Assembly: GCF_003402535.2 (NCBI RefSeq)
Contig: NZ_AP025170.1
Span: 1 to 64,000, forward strand
Origin: Cupriavidus sp. P-10
GTDB lineage: Bacteria; Pseudomonadota; Gammaproteobacteria; Burkholderiales; Burkholderiaceae
Length of the DNA stretch: 64,000 nucleotides
Reading direction: 5' to 3'
The position numbers were made by a program, and so were the translations under genes. A model generated the notes under the pieces. It was not told the DNA's origin. It ran no database searches and saw only the letters and a program-made list of their open reading frames with translations. Below are positions 38,758-48,147 of the stretch, piece by piece. Positions within the stretch are counted from its first letter, which is position 1. Each line of letters begins with the position of its first letter.

Positions 38758-39882
38758 ATGAAACGCGGAGATTGGCTCTACATGTGGCAGGCGCCTGACT
38801 GGCCTGCATTGCGCTATGACCTGACAGCCCTGGCGCAGCCGCTGTCGGAAGTGACGCGGGCGCAGGGGATGCTGCTCGGTCGGCTTTCAGACGTCGGCAT
38901 GGCGCTGCGCGACGAAGCAAGCTTGGCCGCGCTGACTGAAGATGTCGTCAAGACCAGTGAAATCGAAGGGGAAAGGCTCAATGTTGATTCGGTGAGGTCG
39001 TCAATTGCGCGCAGGCTCGGCGTTGACATCGGCGCATTGGCCCCGGTAGATCGTCACGTGGAAGGTGTCGTGGAAATGGTCCTCGATGCCACGACGCACA
39101 GCAACGCGCCGCTCAGCAGGGAAAGGCTGTTCGGATGGCATGCGGCGCTGTTCCCCACAGGCTACAGTGGCATGTCCCGGATACGTGTCGCACAGTGGCG
39201 CGATGACGCAAAGGGCCCCATGCAAGTTGTCTCCGGACCTTTAGGCCGTCAGCGCGTGCATTTCGAGGCTCCGCCGGCTGATTGTCTACCGTTGGAAGCG
39301 AAGCGATTCCTGGATTGGGTCAATGACGACCAGTCCGATCCGCCGGTGCTGAAGGCAGGCCTTGCACATCTTTGGTTTGTCACGCTGCACCCCTTCGACG
39401 ACGGCAATGGCCGTATCGCCCGCGCGATCGGAGATCTTCTGTTGTCCAGGGCCGATGCGAGCCCGCAGCGCTTCTATAGCCTGTCGGCGCAGATCCAGCG
39501 GGAGCGCAAGGACTACTACGACATCCTGGAGCGCACCCAAAAGGGCTCGCTGGACGTGACCGCTTGGCTGTTGTGGTTTCTGGACGCTCTTTACCGCTCC
39601 GTTCAGAATGCTCAACACACGCTTGATGCTGTGCTGGGGAAAGCCCGCTTCTGGCATCGCTGGGGTGCGACGCCTATGAACGAGCGGCAAACGAAGATGC
39701 TGAACCGTTTGCTCGACGGCTTCGACGGGAAGCTGACGAGCAGCAAGTGGGCCTCAATCGCCAAATGCTCCGCTGACACGGCGCTGCGGGATATCAATGA
39801 ACTGGTAGCCCATGGTGTCCTGCAGAAGTCGGGGGCCGGCGGGCGGAGTACGTCCTATATGCTCGCAGCCCTTGAAAGTTGA
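38758..39882 (+). CDS. Fic family AMP-transferase with autoinhibitory motif
   Basis: 374 aa. An N-terminal DUF4172-like part (WLYMWQAPDWPALRYDLTALAQPLSEVTRAQGMLLGRL) comes first. The inhibitory helix TSEIEGERLN is at about 66-75 and places its Glu into the active site, as in class II Fic proteins. The Fic core HPFDDGNGRIARAIGDLLLSR is at about 211-231 with all catalytic residues. A C-terminal winged helix (SKWASIAKCSADTALRDINELVAHGVLQKSGAGGRS) suggests DNA binding and autoregulation. Such proteins transfer AMP to target proteins. The gene is divergent from the Wadjet operon; a functional link is possible but not shown. Confidence 0.92.
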   Translation: MKRGDWLYMWQAPDWPALRYDLTALAQPLSEVTRAQGMLLGRLSDVGMALRDEASLAALTEDVVKTSEIEGERLNVDSVRSSIARRLGVDIGALAPVDRHVEGVVEMVLDATTHSNAPLSRERLFGWHAALFPTGYSGMSRIRVAQWRDDAKGPMQVVSGPLGRQRVHFEAPPADCLPLEAKRFLDWVNDDQSDPPVLKAGLAHLWFVTLHPFDDGNGRIARAIGDLLLSRADASPQRFYSLSAQIQRERKDYYDILERTQKGSLDVTAWLLWFLDALYRSVQNAQHTLDAVLGKARFWHRWGATPMNERQTKMLNRLLDGFDGKLTSSKWASIAKCSADTALRDINELVAHGVLQKSGAGGRSTSYMLAALES

Positions 39883-39901
39883 ATTGGCCGAAATTTGCGG
39901 T

Positions 39902-39941
39902 GCTCGCTCTCCTCTCCCGCAAGCGTGAGTGGAGAGCGAGC
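39902..39941. repeat. REP-like inverted repeat after fic
   Basis: GCTCGCTCTCC (39902-39912) and GGAGAGCGAGC (39931-39941) are a perfect 11-bp pair with an 18-base loop containing TCTCCCGCAAGCG. It starts 20 bases after the fic stop codon, so it may serve as its terminator, and resembles repeats near 31812 and 44827. Confidence 0.65.
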
Positions 39942-40022
39942 TGGCAGCGTAGTGGATTGTCTGCCCGCTGGGATAGCCAGAGCCACTGCTCATTGGGTAG
40001 CAGTGCGCGCCCTTATCCCAAC

Positions 40023-40050
40023 TGTTACCCCAACCTGTTACCCCAACCTG
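40023..40050. repeat. Short tandem repeat
   Basis: The unit TGTTACCCCAACC occurs twice in a row, with a third partial copy before it. It spans the stop codon of the chemotaxis-receptor remnant and probably arose by slippage after that gene died. Confidence 0.6.
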
Positions 40051-40250
40051 AACTGCCCCACCGCCCCCGCCAGGCTTCCTGCCTGCGTCTGCAACGCTGC
40101 CGCCGCCGCCGTCGACTGTTCCACCAGCGCCGCATTCTGCTGCACCATCTCGTGAGCTGGCTGACCGCCTTATTCACCTCTTGAATGCCGCGTGTCTGTT
40201 CCATCGTCAGCAACGTGTCGAAGGTGACTGGGATTATTAACGAGATCACT
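40038..40250 (-). pseudogene. Methyl-accepting chemotaxis protein, C-terminal remnant
   Basis: On the minus strand, EQTRGIQEVNKAVSQL continues, after a one-base frameshift, as EMVQQNAALVEQSTAAAAALQTQAGSLAGAVGQFRLG and a TAA stop. That is the usual end of an MCP signalling domain in Burkholderiaceae. Upstream the similarity fades (ISLIIPVTFDTLLTM), and no sensor domain, membrane helix or start remains. Only about 70 of some 520 residues survive, so this is a dead fragment. Confidence 0.85.
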
Positions 40251-40467
40251 CACGCATCGGAGCGGCCGCTGCCGACTTGAGGCAGCAATGCGCGTCGCCG
40301 GGACATTCGCTGAAGTTGACGACGCAACCCGTCAATTTGGTGCGTGATCGGGCCGTCACGCGGAGGATCGGGAGCGTCTTCTTTGCAACGCTTTACAAAG
40401 GCTTACACCGGTTATGCGATCGGCAACATATTCTGCGGGCACCCCACAACTACAAGCGGAGAGCACC
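40251..40467. other. Region before the DUF4382 lipoprotein gene
   Basis: About 215 bases after the MCP remnant with no credible gene. It should hold the promoter of the lipoprotein gene. Weak -35/-10-like words occur near 40395-40430, and AAGCGGAGAG just before 40468 is a ribosome-binding site. Nothing else stands out. Confidence 0.35.
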
Positions 40468-41673
40468 GTGCTGAACCTTTCATACTCATCCACGCCGCTG
40501 CGCATCCTGGCGCTGAGCGGCGCCCTGGCGCTGGCCGCCTGCGGCGGCGGCGGTGGCGATGATTCCGGTGGCGGCCAGGGAACGCTGAAGGTTTCGATGA
40601 CCGATGCGCCCGCCTGCGGCTATGACCATGTTTTCGTGACCGTCAACAAGGTGCGCGTGCACAGCAGCGCCAACGCCGATCCGGGCGCCGGCGGCTGGGT
40701 CGATATCGACGTGGTTCCCGCGCGCAAGATCGACCTGCTGTCGCTGACCAATGGCGTGCTGACCACGCTGGGCCAGACGGTGCTGCCGGCCGGCAGCTAT
40801 CAACAGGTACGGCTGCTGCTCGACGCGAACCGCGGGGGCGGTTCGGGCGCACTGGCCAACTCGGTAGTGCCCACCGGCGGCACCGAGCAGTCGTTGGATA
40901 CGCCGAGCGCGGTGCAGTCCGGCATCAAGATCAACCGGCCCTTCACGGTTGCGTCCGGCACGCTGACCGACCTGGTGCTGGACTTCGATGCGTGCAAGTC
41001 GGTGGTGACGCGCGGCAACGGCAGCTACGGCCTGAAGCCGGTGGTGACGGCGATCCCGATGGTGGTCAGTGGCGCGGTCAGCGGCGTGGTGGCCTCGGCG
41101 CCGGGCGCGCGCGTCTACGCCGAGCGCAACGGCGTGGTGGTAAAGGCCACGGTGGCCGATGCCAATGGCAACTTCACGCTGTCGCCGATCGAGCAGAGCA
41201 GCACCGCCGGCGCGGTCGACGTGGTGGTGGTGCCGGGCGCAGCCAATGGCCGCGGCACGGGCATCGTGCGCAGCGTGCCGGTGGTGGCGGGCGGCAGCAC
41301 GGCGATCTCGACCTCGGCGTCGCCGATGTCGCTGCCGACTTCCGCGTACCGGCGCGTCTCGGGCACGGTCACGCCGGCTTCGGCCGAAGCGACGCTGCGC
41401 GCGCTGCAACTGGTCAACGGCGGCACCTTCGAGATCGCGGCAACCGCCGCGGCTACCAATACGGGTGCCTACAGCTTGTACGCGACCGAGCCCGCGCTGC
41501 CGGTGGCGGCGCCGGTGATCGGCACTTACCAGGCCTTGCTGCCGATCCCGCTGCTGCCGGACAGCGCCGCGGGCGGCAAGTACAGCGTGCAGGCCACCAG
41601 CACCAGCGGTGCGGTGGTGACGCAACAGGTCGACGTGAATACGGCTGATGTAACCCAGAACCTCTCGTTCTGA
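40468..41673 (+). CDS. DUF4382 domain lipoprotein
   Basis: 401 aa from a GTG at 40468 behind GCGGAGAG. A lipoprotein signal ([15 protein letters not shown], then Gly-rich [11 protein letters not shown]) is followed by the DUF4382 domain: [58 protein letters not shown]. The C-terminal part holds carboxypeptidase-regulatory-like beta repeats ([18 protein letters not shown]). It is an exported, lipid-anchored surface or periplasmic protein of unknown role. A longer in-frame start at 40414 would bury the signal peptide and is unlikely. Confidence 0.8.
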   Translation: MLNLSYSSTPLRILALSGALALAACGGGGGDDSGGGQGTLKVSMTDAPACGYDHVFVTVNKVRVHSSANADPGAGGWVDIDVVPARKIDLLSLTNGVLTTLGQTVLPAGSYQQVRLLLDANRGGGSGALANSVVPTGGTEQSLDTPSAVQSGIKINRPFTVASGTLTDLVLDFDACKSVVTRGNGSYGLKPVVTAIPMVVSGAVSGVVASAPGARVYAERNGVVVKATVADANGNFTLSPIEQSSTAGAVDVVVVPGAANGRGTGIVRSVPVVAGGSTAISTSASPMSLPTSAYRRVSGTVTPASAEATLRALQLVNGGTFEIAATAAATNTGAYSLYATEPALPVAAPVIGTYQALLPIPLLPDSAAGGKYSVQATSTSGAVVTQQVDVNTADVTQNLSF

Positions 41674-41695
41674 GCCAGCTCGGCTGGAGCAAGAC

Positions 41696-41732
41696 AGCCG
41701 GAAGCGGGCGGGGGCCTGCTTCCGGCTTTGTC
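41696..41732 (+). terminator. Hairpin terminator after the DUF4382 gene
   Basis: AGCCGGAAGC (41696-41705) pairs perfectly with GCTTCCGGCT, followed by TTGTCGTTT. It starts 23 bases after the stop codon. Confidence 0.85.
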
Positions 41733-41812
41733 GTTTCTAGCGCTCAGACGCCCCACCCGCTTGCCGCGGTTTCCCGCTAGACTTTGACTCTCGCGTCCCG
41801 GGAGATCGCGCC

Positions 41813-42733
41813 ATGGCAGCACGCACCGCGGCCAAGTCCGCACCTGAGCCAGCAACCAAGGCAGCAGCCGAGCCAGCATCGGCAGCGGCGTCGCCCACAG
41901 CGCGGCGCAAGTCTGGCGGCAGCTTTCGGGTTGGCATCGGCGGCTGGAATTTCGCACCGTGGCGCGACAATTTCTATCCGGCCAAGCTGCCGCAATCGCG
42001 TGAACTGGCCTACGCCAGCCGACATCTCAGCGCGATCGAAATCAATAGCACTTATCACGGCACGCAAAAACGTTCGTCGTTTATCAAATGGCGTGATGAA
42101 ACGCCGGAAGATTTTGTGTTTTCAGTCAAGGCGTCGCGCTTTGCCACCAACCGGCGCGTGCTGGCGGAATCGGGCGAATCGATCGAGCGCTTTATCGACA
42201 GCGGCATCGCCGAACTGGGTCCCAAGCTGGGTCCGCTGGTCTGGCAGTTCGCGCCGACCAAGCAATTCGATGCGGAGGACTTCGAGGGTTTCCTGCAATT
42301 GCTGCCCGCTTCCGTCGAAGGGGTGAAACTGCGTCATGTTCTGGAGGTGCGGCACGACAGCTTCATGTCGCCGGACTACCTGAAGCTCGCGCGCAAGTAC
42401 AAGGCTGCGACCGTCTTTACCGATTCACCGAAATTCCCGTCGATGGCGGACCTGACCGCGGATTTTGTTTATGCGCGCTTGATGGAAAGCAGCGAGAAGC
42501 TGAAGACCGGCTATGGTCCCAAGGCGCTCGACGAATGGGCCGCTCGCGCGCAGTCATGGGCGCAGGGCGCGCAGCCGGGCGACCTGCCGGTGCTCGAAGA
42601 CCGCAAGGCCGCCGCAAGCAAGCGCGAGGTCTTTCTCTTTTTCATCAACGGCGCCAAGGAACGCGCCCCGGCCGCCGCGCAGGCGCTGCTGGAGCGGCTG
42701 GGCTGGACACCGCCCGCCGACGCGGAAGCCTGA
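41813..42733 (+). CDS. DUF72 domain protein (YecE-like)
   Basis: 306 aa. A low-complexity Ala/Pro/Lys N-terminus (1-35) precedes the DUF72 TIM-barrel-like domain: FRVGIGGWNFAPWRDNFYPAKLP, LSAIEINSTYHGTQKRSSFIKWRDETPEDFVFSVKASRF, LGPLVWQFAPTKQFD, VLEVRHDSFM, KAATVFTDSPKFP. The family is widespread and uncharacterised in E. coli (YecE). The ATG at 41813 is the first good start. dbpA follows 22 bases later and may be cotranscribed. Confidence 0.88.
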   Translation: MAARTAAKSAPEPATKAAAEPASAAASPTARRKSGGSFRVGIGGWNFAPWRDNFYPAKLPQSRELAYASRHLSAIEINSTYHGTQKRSSFIKWRDETPEDFVFSVKASRFATNRRVLAESGESIERFIDSGIAELGPKLGPLVWQFAPTKQFDAEDFEGFLQLLPASVEGVKLRHVLEVRHDSFMSPDYLKLARKYKAATVFTDSPKFPSMADLTADFVYARLMESSEKLKTGYGPKALDEWAARAQSWAQGAQPGDLPVLEDRKAAASKREVFLFFINGAKERAPAAAQALLERLGWTPPADAEA

Positions 42734-42755
42734 CGCCGGATCGCTATAATCCCGC

Positions 42756-44177
<1,422 letters not shown>

Positions 44178-44333
44178 ATGGAGGCCGGCAGTAGTGGGTG
44201 CGCCACAACATCGCTTACAAAGATTCGCGTAAGTCACCCTGTAAGCCGGCGCATTCCTTTGCTACTCTGGTTCCATTGGTCGCAAGGCAGGTAGCGCCAG
44301 CCGCATGATTTCTCGACGGAAGAGGAGTTGGTG

Positions 44334-44774
44334 ATGAAAACTGCACGCCAGGTTCTGGAATCCAAGCCGACTCAGGCCATCTACAGCATCCCCCCGACGG
44401 CGACGGTGTATGCCGCGCTGCAGCTGATGGCCGAGAAAGGGATCGGCGCCCTGCTGGTCATCGAGCACGGTGACATCATGGGCATCCTGAGCGAGCGCGA
44501 CTATGCGCGCAAGGTGATCCTGATGCAGCGCACGTCGCGCGAGACGCTGGTGCGCGACATCATGACCAGTTCGGTGATCTACGTCAGTGCCAGCCAGAGC
44601 ACCGACGAATGCATGGCGCTGATGACCAAGCACCGGCTGCGCCATCTGCCGGTGATGGACAACGAAGAGCTGGTCGGCATGCTGTCGATCGGTGACCTGG
44701 TGAAGGACATCATCTCCGAGCAGCAGTTCATCATCGAGCAGCTGGAGCATTACATCCATGGGGGTGGGCATTAG
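44334..44774 (+). CDS. CBS-domain pair protein
   Basis: 146 aa with two CBS motifs: YSIPPTATVYAALQLMAEKGIGALLVIEHGDIMGILSERDYARKVI and VIYVSASQSTDECMALMTKHRLRHLPVMDNEELVGMLSIGDLVKDII. CBS pairs bind adenosine nucleotides and regulate partner proteins. AGAGGAG stands 6 bases before the ATG at 44334, which decides the start over in-frame TTG and GTG codons just upstream. It is a stand-alone gene. Confidence 0.92.
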   Translation: MKTARQVLESKPTQAIYSIPPTATVYAALQLMAEKGIGALLVIEHGDIMGILSERDYARKVILMQRTSRETLVRDIMTSSVIYVSASQSTDECMALMTKHRLRHLPVMDNEELVGMLSIGDLVKDIISEQQFIIEQLEHYIHGGGH

Positions 44775-44826
44775 GCAATTTGCGTTGGGCTGGTGGTGAA
44801 TTGATCCGCCGGCCCTCTCCCCCCGG

Positions 44827-44852
44827 CCCCTCTCCCGCGGGCGGGAGAGGGG
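44827..44852. repeat. REP-like perfect inverted repeat
   Basis: CCCCTCTCCCGC (44827-44838) and GCGGGAGAGGGG (44841-44852) are a perfect 12-bp pair with a 2-base centre, 52 bases after the CBS gene. It is the best copy of a family also seen at 31812 and 39902, and may act as a terminator. Confidence 0.75.
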
Positions 44853-44909
44853 AGAAAACCGTAGGGGTTTGACGACAGCCCTTGGGCCTCCCTCAGCGCG
44901 ATATGCGCT

Positions 44910-44931
44910 AACCGCATATAATTATGCGGTT
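44910..44931. promoter_or_regulatory. Palindromic operator candidate upstream of the DHA2 pump
   Basis: AACCGCATA (44910-44918) and TATGCGGTT (44923-44931) are perfect 9-bp arms around TAAT. Symmetric AT-rich sites of this length are typical for TetR or MarR repressors. The central ATATAAT resembles a -10 box. The efflux gene starts 116 bases downstream. No regulator gene lies next to it. Confidence 0.6.
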
Positions 44932-45047
44932 ACTGAATTACGGTCACTCCGCTGCGGCTTCCCAGCCGTTCCTGGCGGAACTTCCGGCCGGCAATTCCTC
45001 CTTCCCAAGTCTGCTTCGCGGCACGATGCCGCGTACCCGTCTCTGCA

Positions 45048-46601
45048 ATGTCGTCGTCCGCATCCGCCGCCCAGGCCATCCTCGCTCCCGTCCACGATCA
45101 TCGCGCCATCATGCGTGTGATCGGCGGCATCGTGCTGTGTATCCTGCTGGCGGCGCTGGACCAGACCGTGGTGATCCCGGCGGTGCCGGCCATTGCCAAT
45201 GACCTGAACGGATTTGGCCACCTGTCGTGGATCGTGACCGCGTACCTGATCGTGTCGACGGTGACCACGCCGCTGTACGGAAAGCTTTCCGACAGCTTCG
45301 GGCGGCGCCGCCTGCTGATGGTGGCGATCACGCTGTTCATCGGCGCTTCCGTGGCGTGCGCGCTGGCGCAGACGCTGGGGCAGCTGATCCTGTTCCGCGC
45401 GCTGCAGGGCGTGGGCGGCGGCGGGTTGATGTCGCTGGCGCAGGCGGCCATCGCCGACGTGGTGGCGCCGCGCCAGCGCGGGCGCTACCAGGGCTACCTG
45501 GCCACGGTGTGGGCGGTGGCGTCGATTGCTGGGCCGCTGGTGGGCGGCTGGGTGTCGGACCACATGTCGTGGCGCTGGCTGTTCTGGGTCAACGTGCCGC
45601 TGGGCCTGCTGGCGATGGTGATGTGCTATCGCGGCCTGGCGATGCTGCCGCCGCGTGGCGGCCGGGCGCGCGTGGACTGGCTGGGCGCGCTGCTGCTGGC
45701 GGTGGCCATCGTCGCCTTCCTGCTGGCAATGAGCTGGGGCGGCGATGTCTATGACTGGCTCTCGCCGGAGCTGGCCGCGCTGCTGGTCGCCGCGGCCGTG
45801 GCGGTGGCGCTGCTGGCGTGGCAGGAGCGCCGCGCCGCCGACCCGATGCTGCCGCCGCGGCTGTTCGGCAACCGTGCCTATGTGATGGGCGTGGCGGCAT
45901 CGGCGCTGTCGGCGCTCAATATCTTCCTGTGCATCTTTGCGCTGCCGCTGCATTTCCAGCTGGTGCGCGGCGCGGATGCCTCGACCTCCGGCCTGCTGGT
46001 GATGCCGTTCCTGCTGGCGACGGTGGCGGGCAACTTCATCGTGGCCTGGGTCGCGCCGCGCGTGGGCCGCATGCGCGGCATCCTGACGGCGGGCTATGTC
46101 GCCGGGGCGCTGGGCCTGATCGTGCTGGCGCTGGTGACGCCGGCGGTGCCGCTGGCCGTGGTGCTGGCGGCGATGACGCTGGCCGGCGTGGGCCTGGGCA
46201 TCACCATGGTGGCCACGCTGATGAGTGTGCAGAACGTGCTGGAGCGCCGCGATACCGGCGCCGGCACCGGCGCGCTGCTGGTGCTGCGCTCGCTCGGCAG
46301 CGCGCTGGGCGGGGCGCTGGCGGGCACGCTGCTGACGCTGGAATTCCGCCATGCGCTGGTGGCTTCGGGCGTGACGCAGGCGCTTGACCTGGGTGCGCTG
46401 CGCCATGGCAGCGAGGCGCTGGCACAGTTGTCGCCGGCGGTGCGGCACGTGCTGGCCGGCGGTGTCGAGTCGGGCTTTCAGCTGATCTTTGCGGTTGGCG
46501 CGGCTGCGTCGGTGCTGGCGCTGCTGGTCGTGCGCAGCATGCCGGACCTGGAGTTGCGCAGCAGCGTCACGGAGCATGCGGCCACGCTGGCGATGGACTG
46601 A
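45048..46601 (+). CDS. DHA2-family MFS multidrug efflux transporter
   Basis: 517 aa with 14 predicted membrane helices, the DHA2 type (EmrB/MdtD-like drug:H+ antiporter). Helix 1 has LAALDQTVVIPAVPAIANDL (motif D1). The loop after helix 2 is GKLSDSFGRRRLLM (motif A). Helix 5 is the antiporter motif (VWAVASIAGPLVGGW). The substrate is unknown. There is no membrane-fusion partner gene beside it. The perfect palindrome upstream suggests repressor control. Confidence 0.9.
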   Translation: MSSSASAAQAILAPVHDHRAIMRVIGGIVLCILLAALDQTVVIPAVPAIANDLNGFGHLSWIVTAYLIVSTVTTPLYGKLSDSFGRRRLLMVAITLFIGASVACALAQTLGQLILFRALQGVGGGGLMSLAQAAIADVVAPRQRGRYQGYLATVWAVASIAGPLVGGWVSDHMSWRWLFWVNVPLGLLAMVMCYRGLAMLPPRGGRARVDWLGALLLAVAIVAFLLAMSWGGDVYDWLSPELAALLVAAAVAVALLAWQERRAADPMLPPRLFGNRAYVMGVAASALSALNIFLCIFALPLHFQLVRGADASTSGLLVMPFLLATVAGNFIVAWVAPRVGRMRGILTAGYVAGALGLIVLALVTPAVPLAVVLAAMTLAGVGLGITMVATLMSVQNVLERRDTGAGTGALLVLRSLGSALGGALAGTLLTLEFRHALVASGVTQALDLGALRHGSEALAQLSPAVRHVLAGGVESGFQLIFAVGAAASVLALLVVRSMPDLELRSSVTEHAATLAMD

Positions 46602-46683
46602 AGCGGCGGGCGGCAGCCAGCCCGTCATCGGCGTAGACTACGCGTACCCGATACAGCGAGCCGACCCCTGGAGCCCCGTCGCC

Positions 46684-47304
46684 ATGTTCCGTCGTTCCCT
46701 GATTTCCCGCCCCTTCGCTTTCGCCTTCGCCTCCGTGGCGCTCGCCGCGTCGGCCCTGCTGCCCTCGCCCGCCCGCGCCGCCGAGAAGTCCGCAGCGCCC
46801 GCCGCCGCGCAGGCCGGTGCTTGCCCCGCATCGCTCAACTTCACCTTCCCGCGCCTGCAGGATGAAGCGCCGCAGAACCTGTGCCAGTACGCCGGCAAGG
46901 TGGTGCTGGTGGTCAACACCGCCAGTTATTGCGGCTTTACGCCGCAATATGAAGGGCTTGAGGCGCTGCACGCCAAATACAATGCGCGCGGGCTGGTGGT
47001 GCTGGGATTCCCGTCCAATGATTTCTCGCAGGAACCGGGCTCGGAGAAGCAGATCGCGGACTTCTGCTACAACACGTACGGCGTCAAGTTCCCGATGCTG
47101 GGCAAGTCGCACGTGCGCGGCAGCGACGCCAATCCGATGTACGCGCTGCTGGCCAAACAGACCGGCACCGCGCCCAAGTGGAACTTCTACAAATACCTGA
47201 TCGGCCGCGACGGCAAGGTGGTCGCCAGCTACGACAGCCGCACCAAGCCGGACGACAAGGAACTGGTGGCGAAGATCGAATCGCTGCTCGGCGCGCAGCA
47301 CTGA
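46684..47304 (+). CDS. Exported glutathione peroxidase family protein
   Basis: 206 aa from the ATG at 46684; an earlier open frame overlaps the pump gene and is not family-like. Signal peptide about 1-32 (SLISRPFAFAFASVALAASALLPSPARA), then the thioredoxin-fold GPx domain: VVLVVNTASYCGFTPQYEGLEALH with the peroxidatic Cys83, LGFPSNDFSQEPGSEKQIADFC, and WNFYKYLIGRDGKVV with the conserved Trp. It reduces hydroperoxides, probably with thioredoxin-like donors, in the periplasm. Most bacterial GPx are cytosolic, so the signal peptide is notable. Confidence 0.9.
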   Translation: MFRRSLISRPFAFAFASVALAASALLPSPARAAEKSAAPAAAQAGACPASLNFTFPRLQDEAPQNLCQYAGKVVLVVNTASYCGFTPQYEGLEALHAKYNARGLVVLGFPSNDFSQEPGSEKQIADFCYNTYGVKFPMLGKSHVRGSDANPMYALLAKQTGTAPKWNFYKYLIGRDGKVVASYDSRTKPDDKELVAKIESLLGAQH

Positions 47305-47325
47305 GCAGCGCCCTGCACCCTTCGC

Positions 47326-47952
47326 TCAGTCCCGCACCAGCCCTTCCGCGCGCATTGCTTCCTGCACCGCGGGCCGTGCGGCCACGCGCGACAGGTATTC
47401 CTGCAACGACGGGTACGCGGTCAGCGGCATCATCAGCATGCGCGCCCAGCCGAGGATGGTGAAGCAATACGCGTCGGCCACGGTGTAGCGGTCCCCCGTC
47501 AGGTATTGGCGGGTTTGCAGGTGGCGGTCGAGTTCGGCGAAGCGCGCCTGAAGCTTGGCCTTGCATGCCTGCTGCGTGCTTTGCGCGGTTTCCTTGTGCC
47601 ACAGCCACGGACTGAACACCTTGTGCAGCTCGGTGGAGACCAGCGTCAGCCAGCCGGTGGCTTCCAGCCGCTCGCGCGTGCCGGAGGCGGGCAGCAGGCC
47701 GCGCTCAGGCACGAGATCGGCGATGTACTGGAGCAACGACGCCACTTCGGTATGGCGTGAGCCATCATCCAGTTGCAGCAGCGGCACGTAGCCGCGCGGG
47801 TTGATCGCGTAGTAGTCGTCGCCGCCGTTCTCGGGCTGCGCCAGCTTGTGGTGTTGCAGGTCAACCTGGGCCAGCGTGACCGGCAGGCCGGCTTCGCGCA
47901 GCGCGATGTGGACGGACATCGAGCATGCGCCTGGGGAGTAGTAGAGCTTCAT
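47326..47952 (-). CDS. Glutathione S-transferase
   Basis: 208 aa. The N-terminal thioredoxin-like half starts MKLYYSPGACSMSVHIALREAGLPVTLAQVDL; Cys10 and the Ser/Cys nearby fit a beta-class GST. YVPLLQLDDGSRHTEVASLLQYIADL is the glutathione-binding Pro and Thr-Glu region. The all-helical half follows, with LTGDRYTVADAYCFTILGWARM (N-capping box). It conjugates or transfers glutathione. It is convergent with the peroxidase gene. Confidence 0.92.
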   Translation of the reverse strand: MKLYYSPGACSMSVHIALREAGLPVTLAQVDLQHHKLAQPENGGDDYYAINPRGYVPLLQLDDGSRHTEVASLLQYIADLVPERGLLPASGTRERLEATGWLTLVSTELHKVFSPWLWHKETAQSTQQACKAKLQARFAELDRHLQTRQYLTGDRYTVADAYCFTILGWARMLMMPLTAYPSLQEYLSRVAARPAVQEAMRAEGLVRD

Positions 47953-48147
47953 CGCGATCCTGTTTGGGGTTGGCTGGCCGCCACGCCGTTGTGGGGCCGT
48001 GCGAGCAGTCTAGGATCGCGTTTGCGGTGCGGCAATGCGCGGGCTTGCGGAGGGGGATTGCAGATTTGCACAGCCCGCGCCAGGTGCGATCGGGCGATGG
48101 TGCGATGGCGCGACCTGTCGACCGTCGCGCCGTCGCCCTTCAGCTAC

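Noticed and set aside
38560..38920. Extension of JetA up to 38920
   Set aside because: This would overlap the fic start and promoter; the added residues are not DUF3375-like.
44922..46628. 568-codon minus-strand open frame rich in His, Gln and Arg
   Set aside because: Antisense shadow of the DHA2 pump gene, without any domain or sensible composition.
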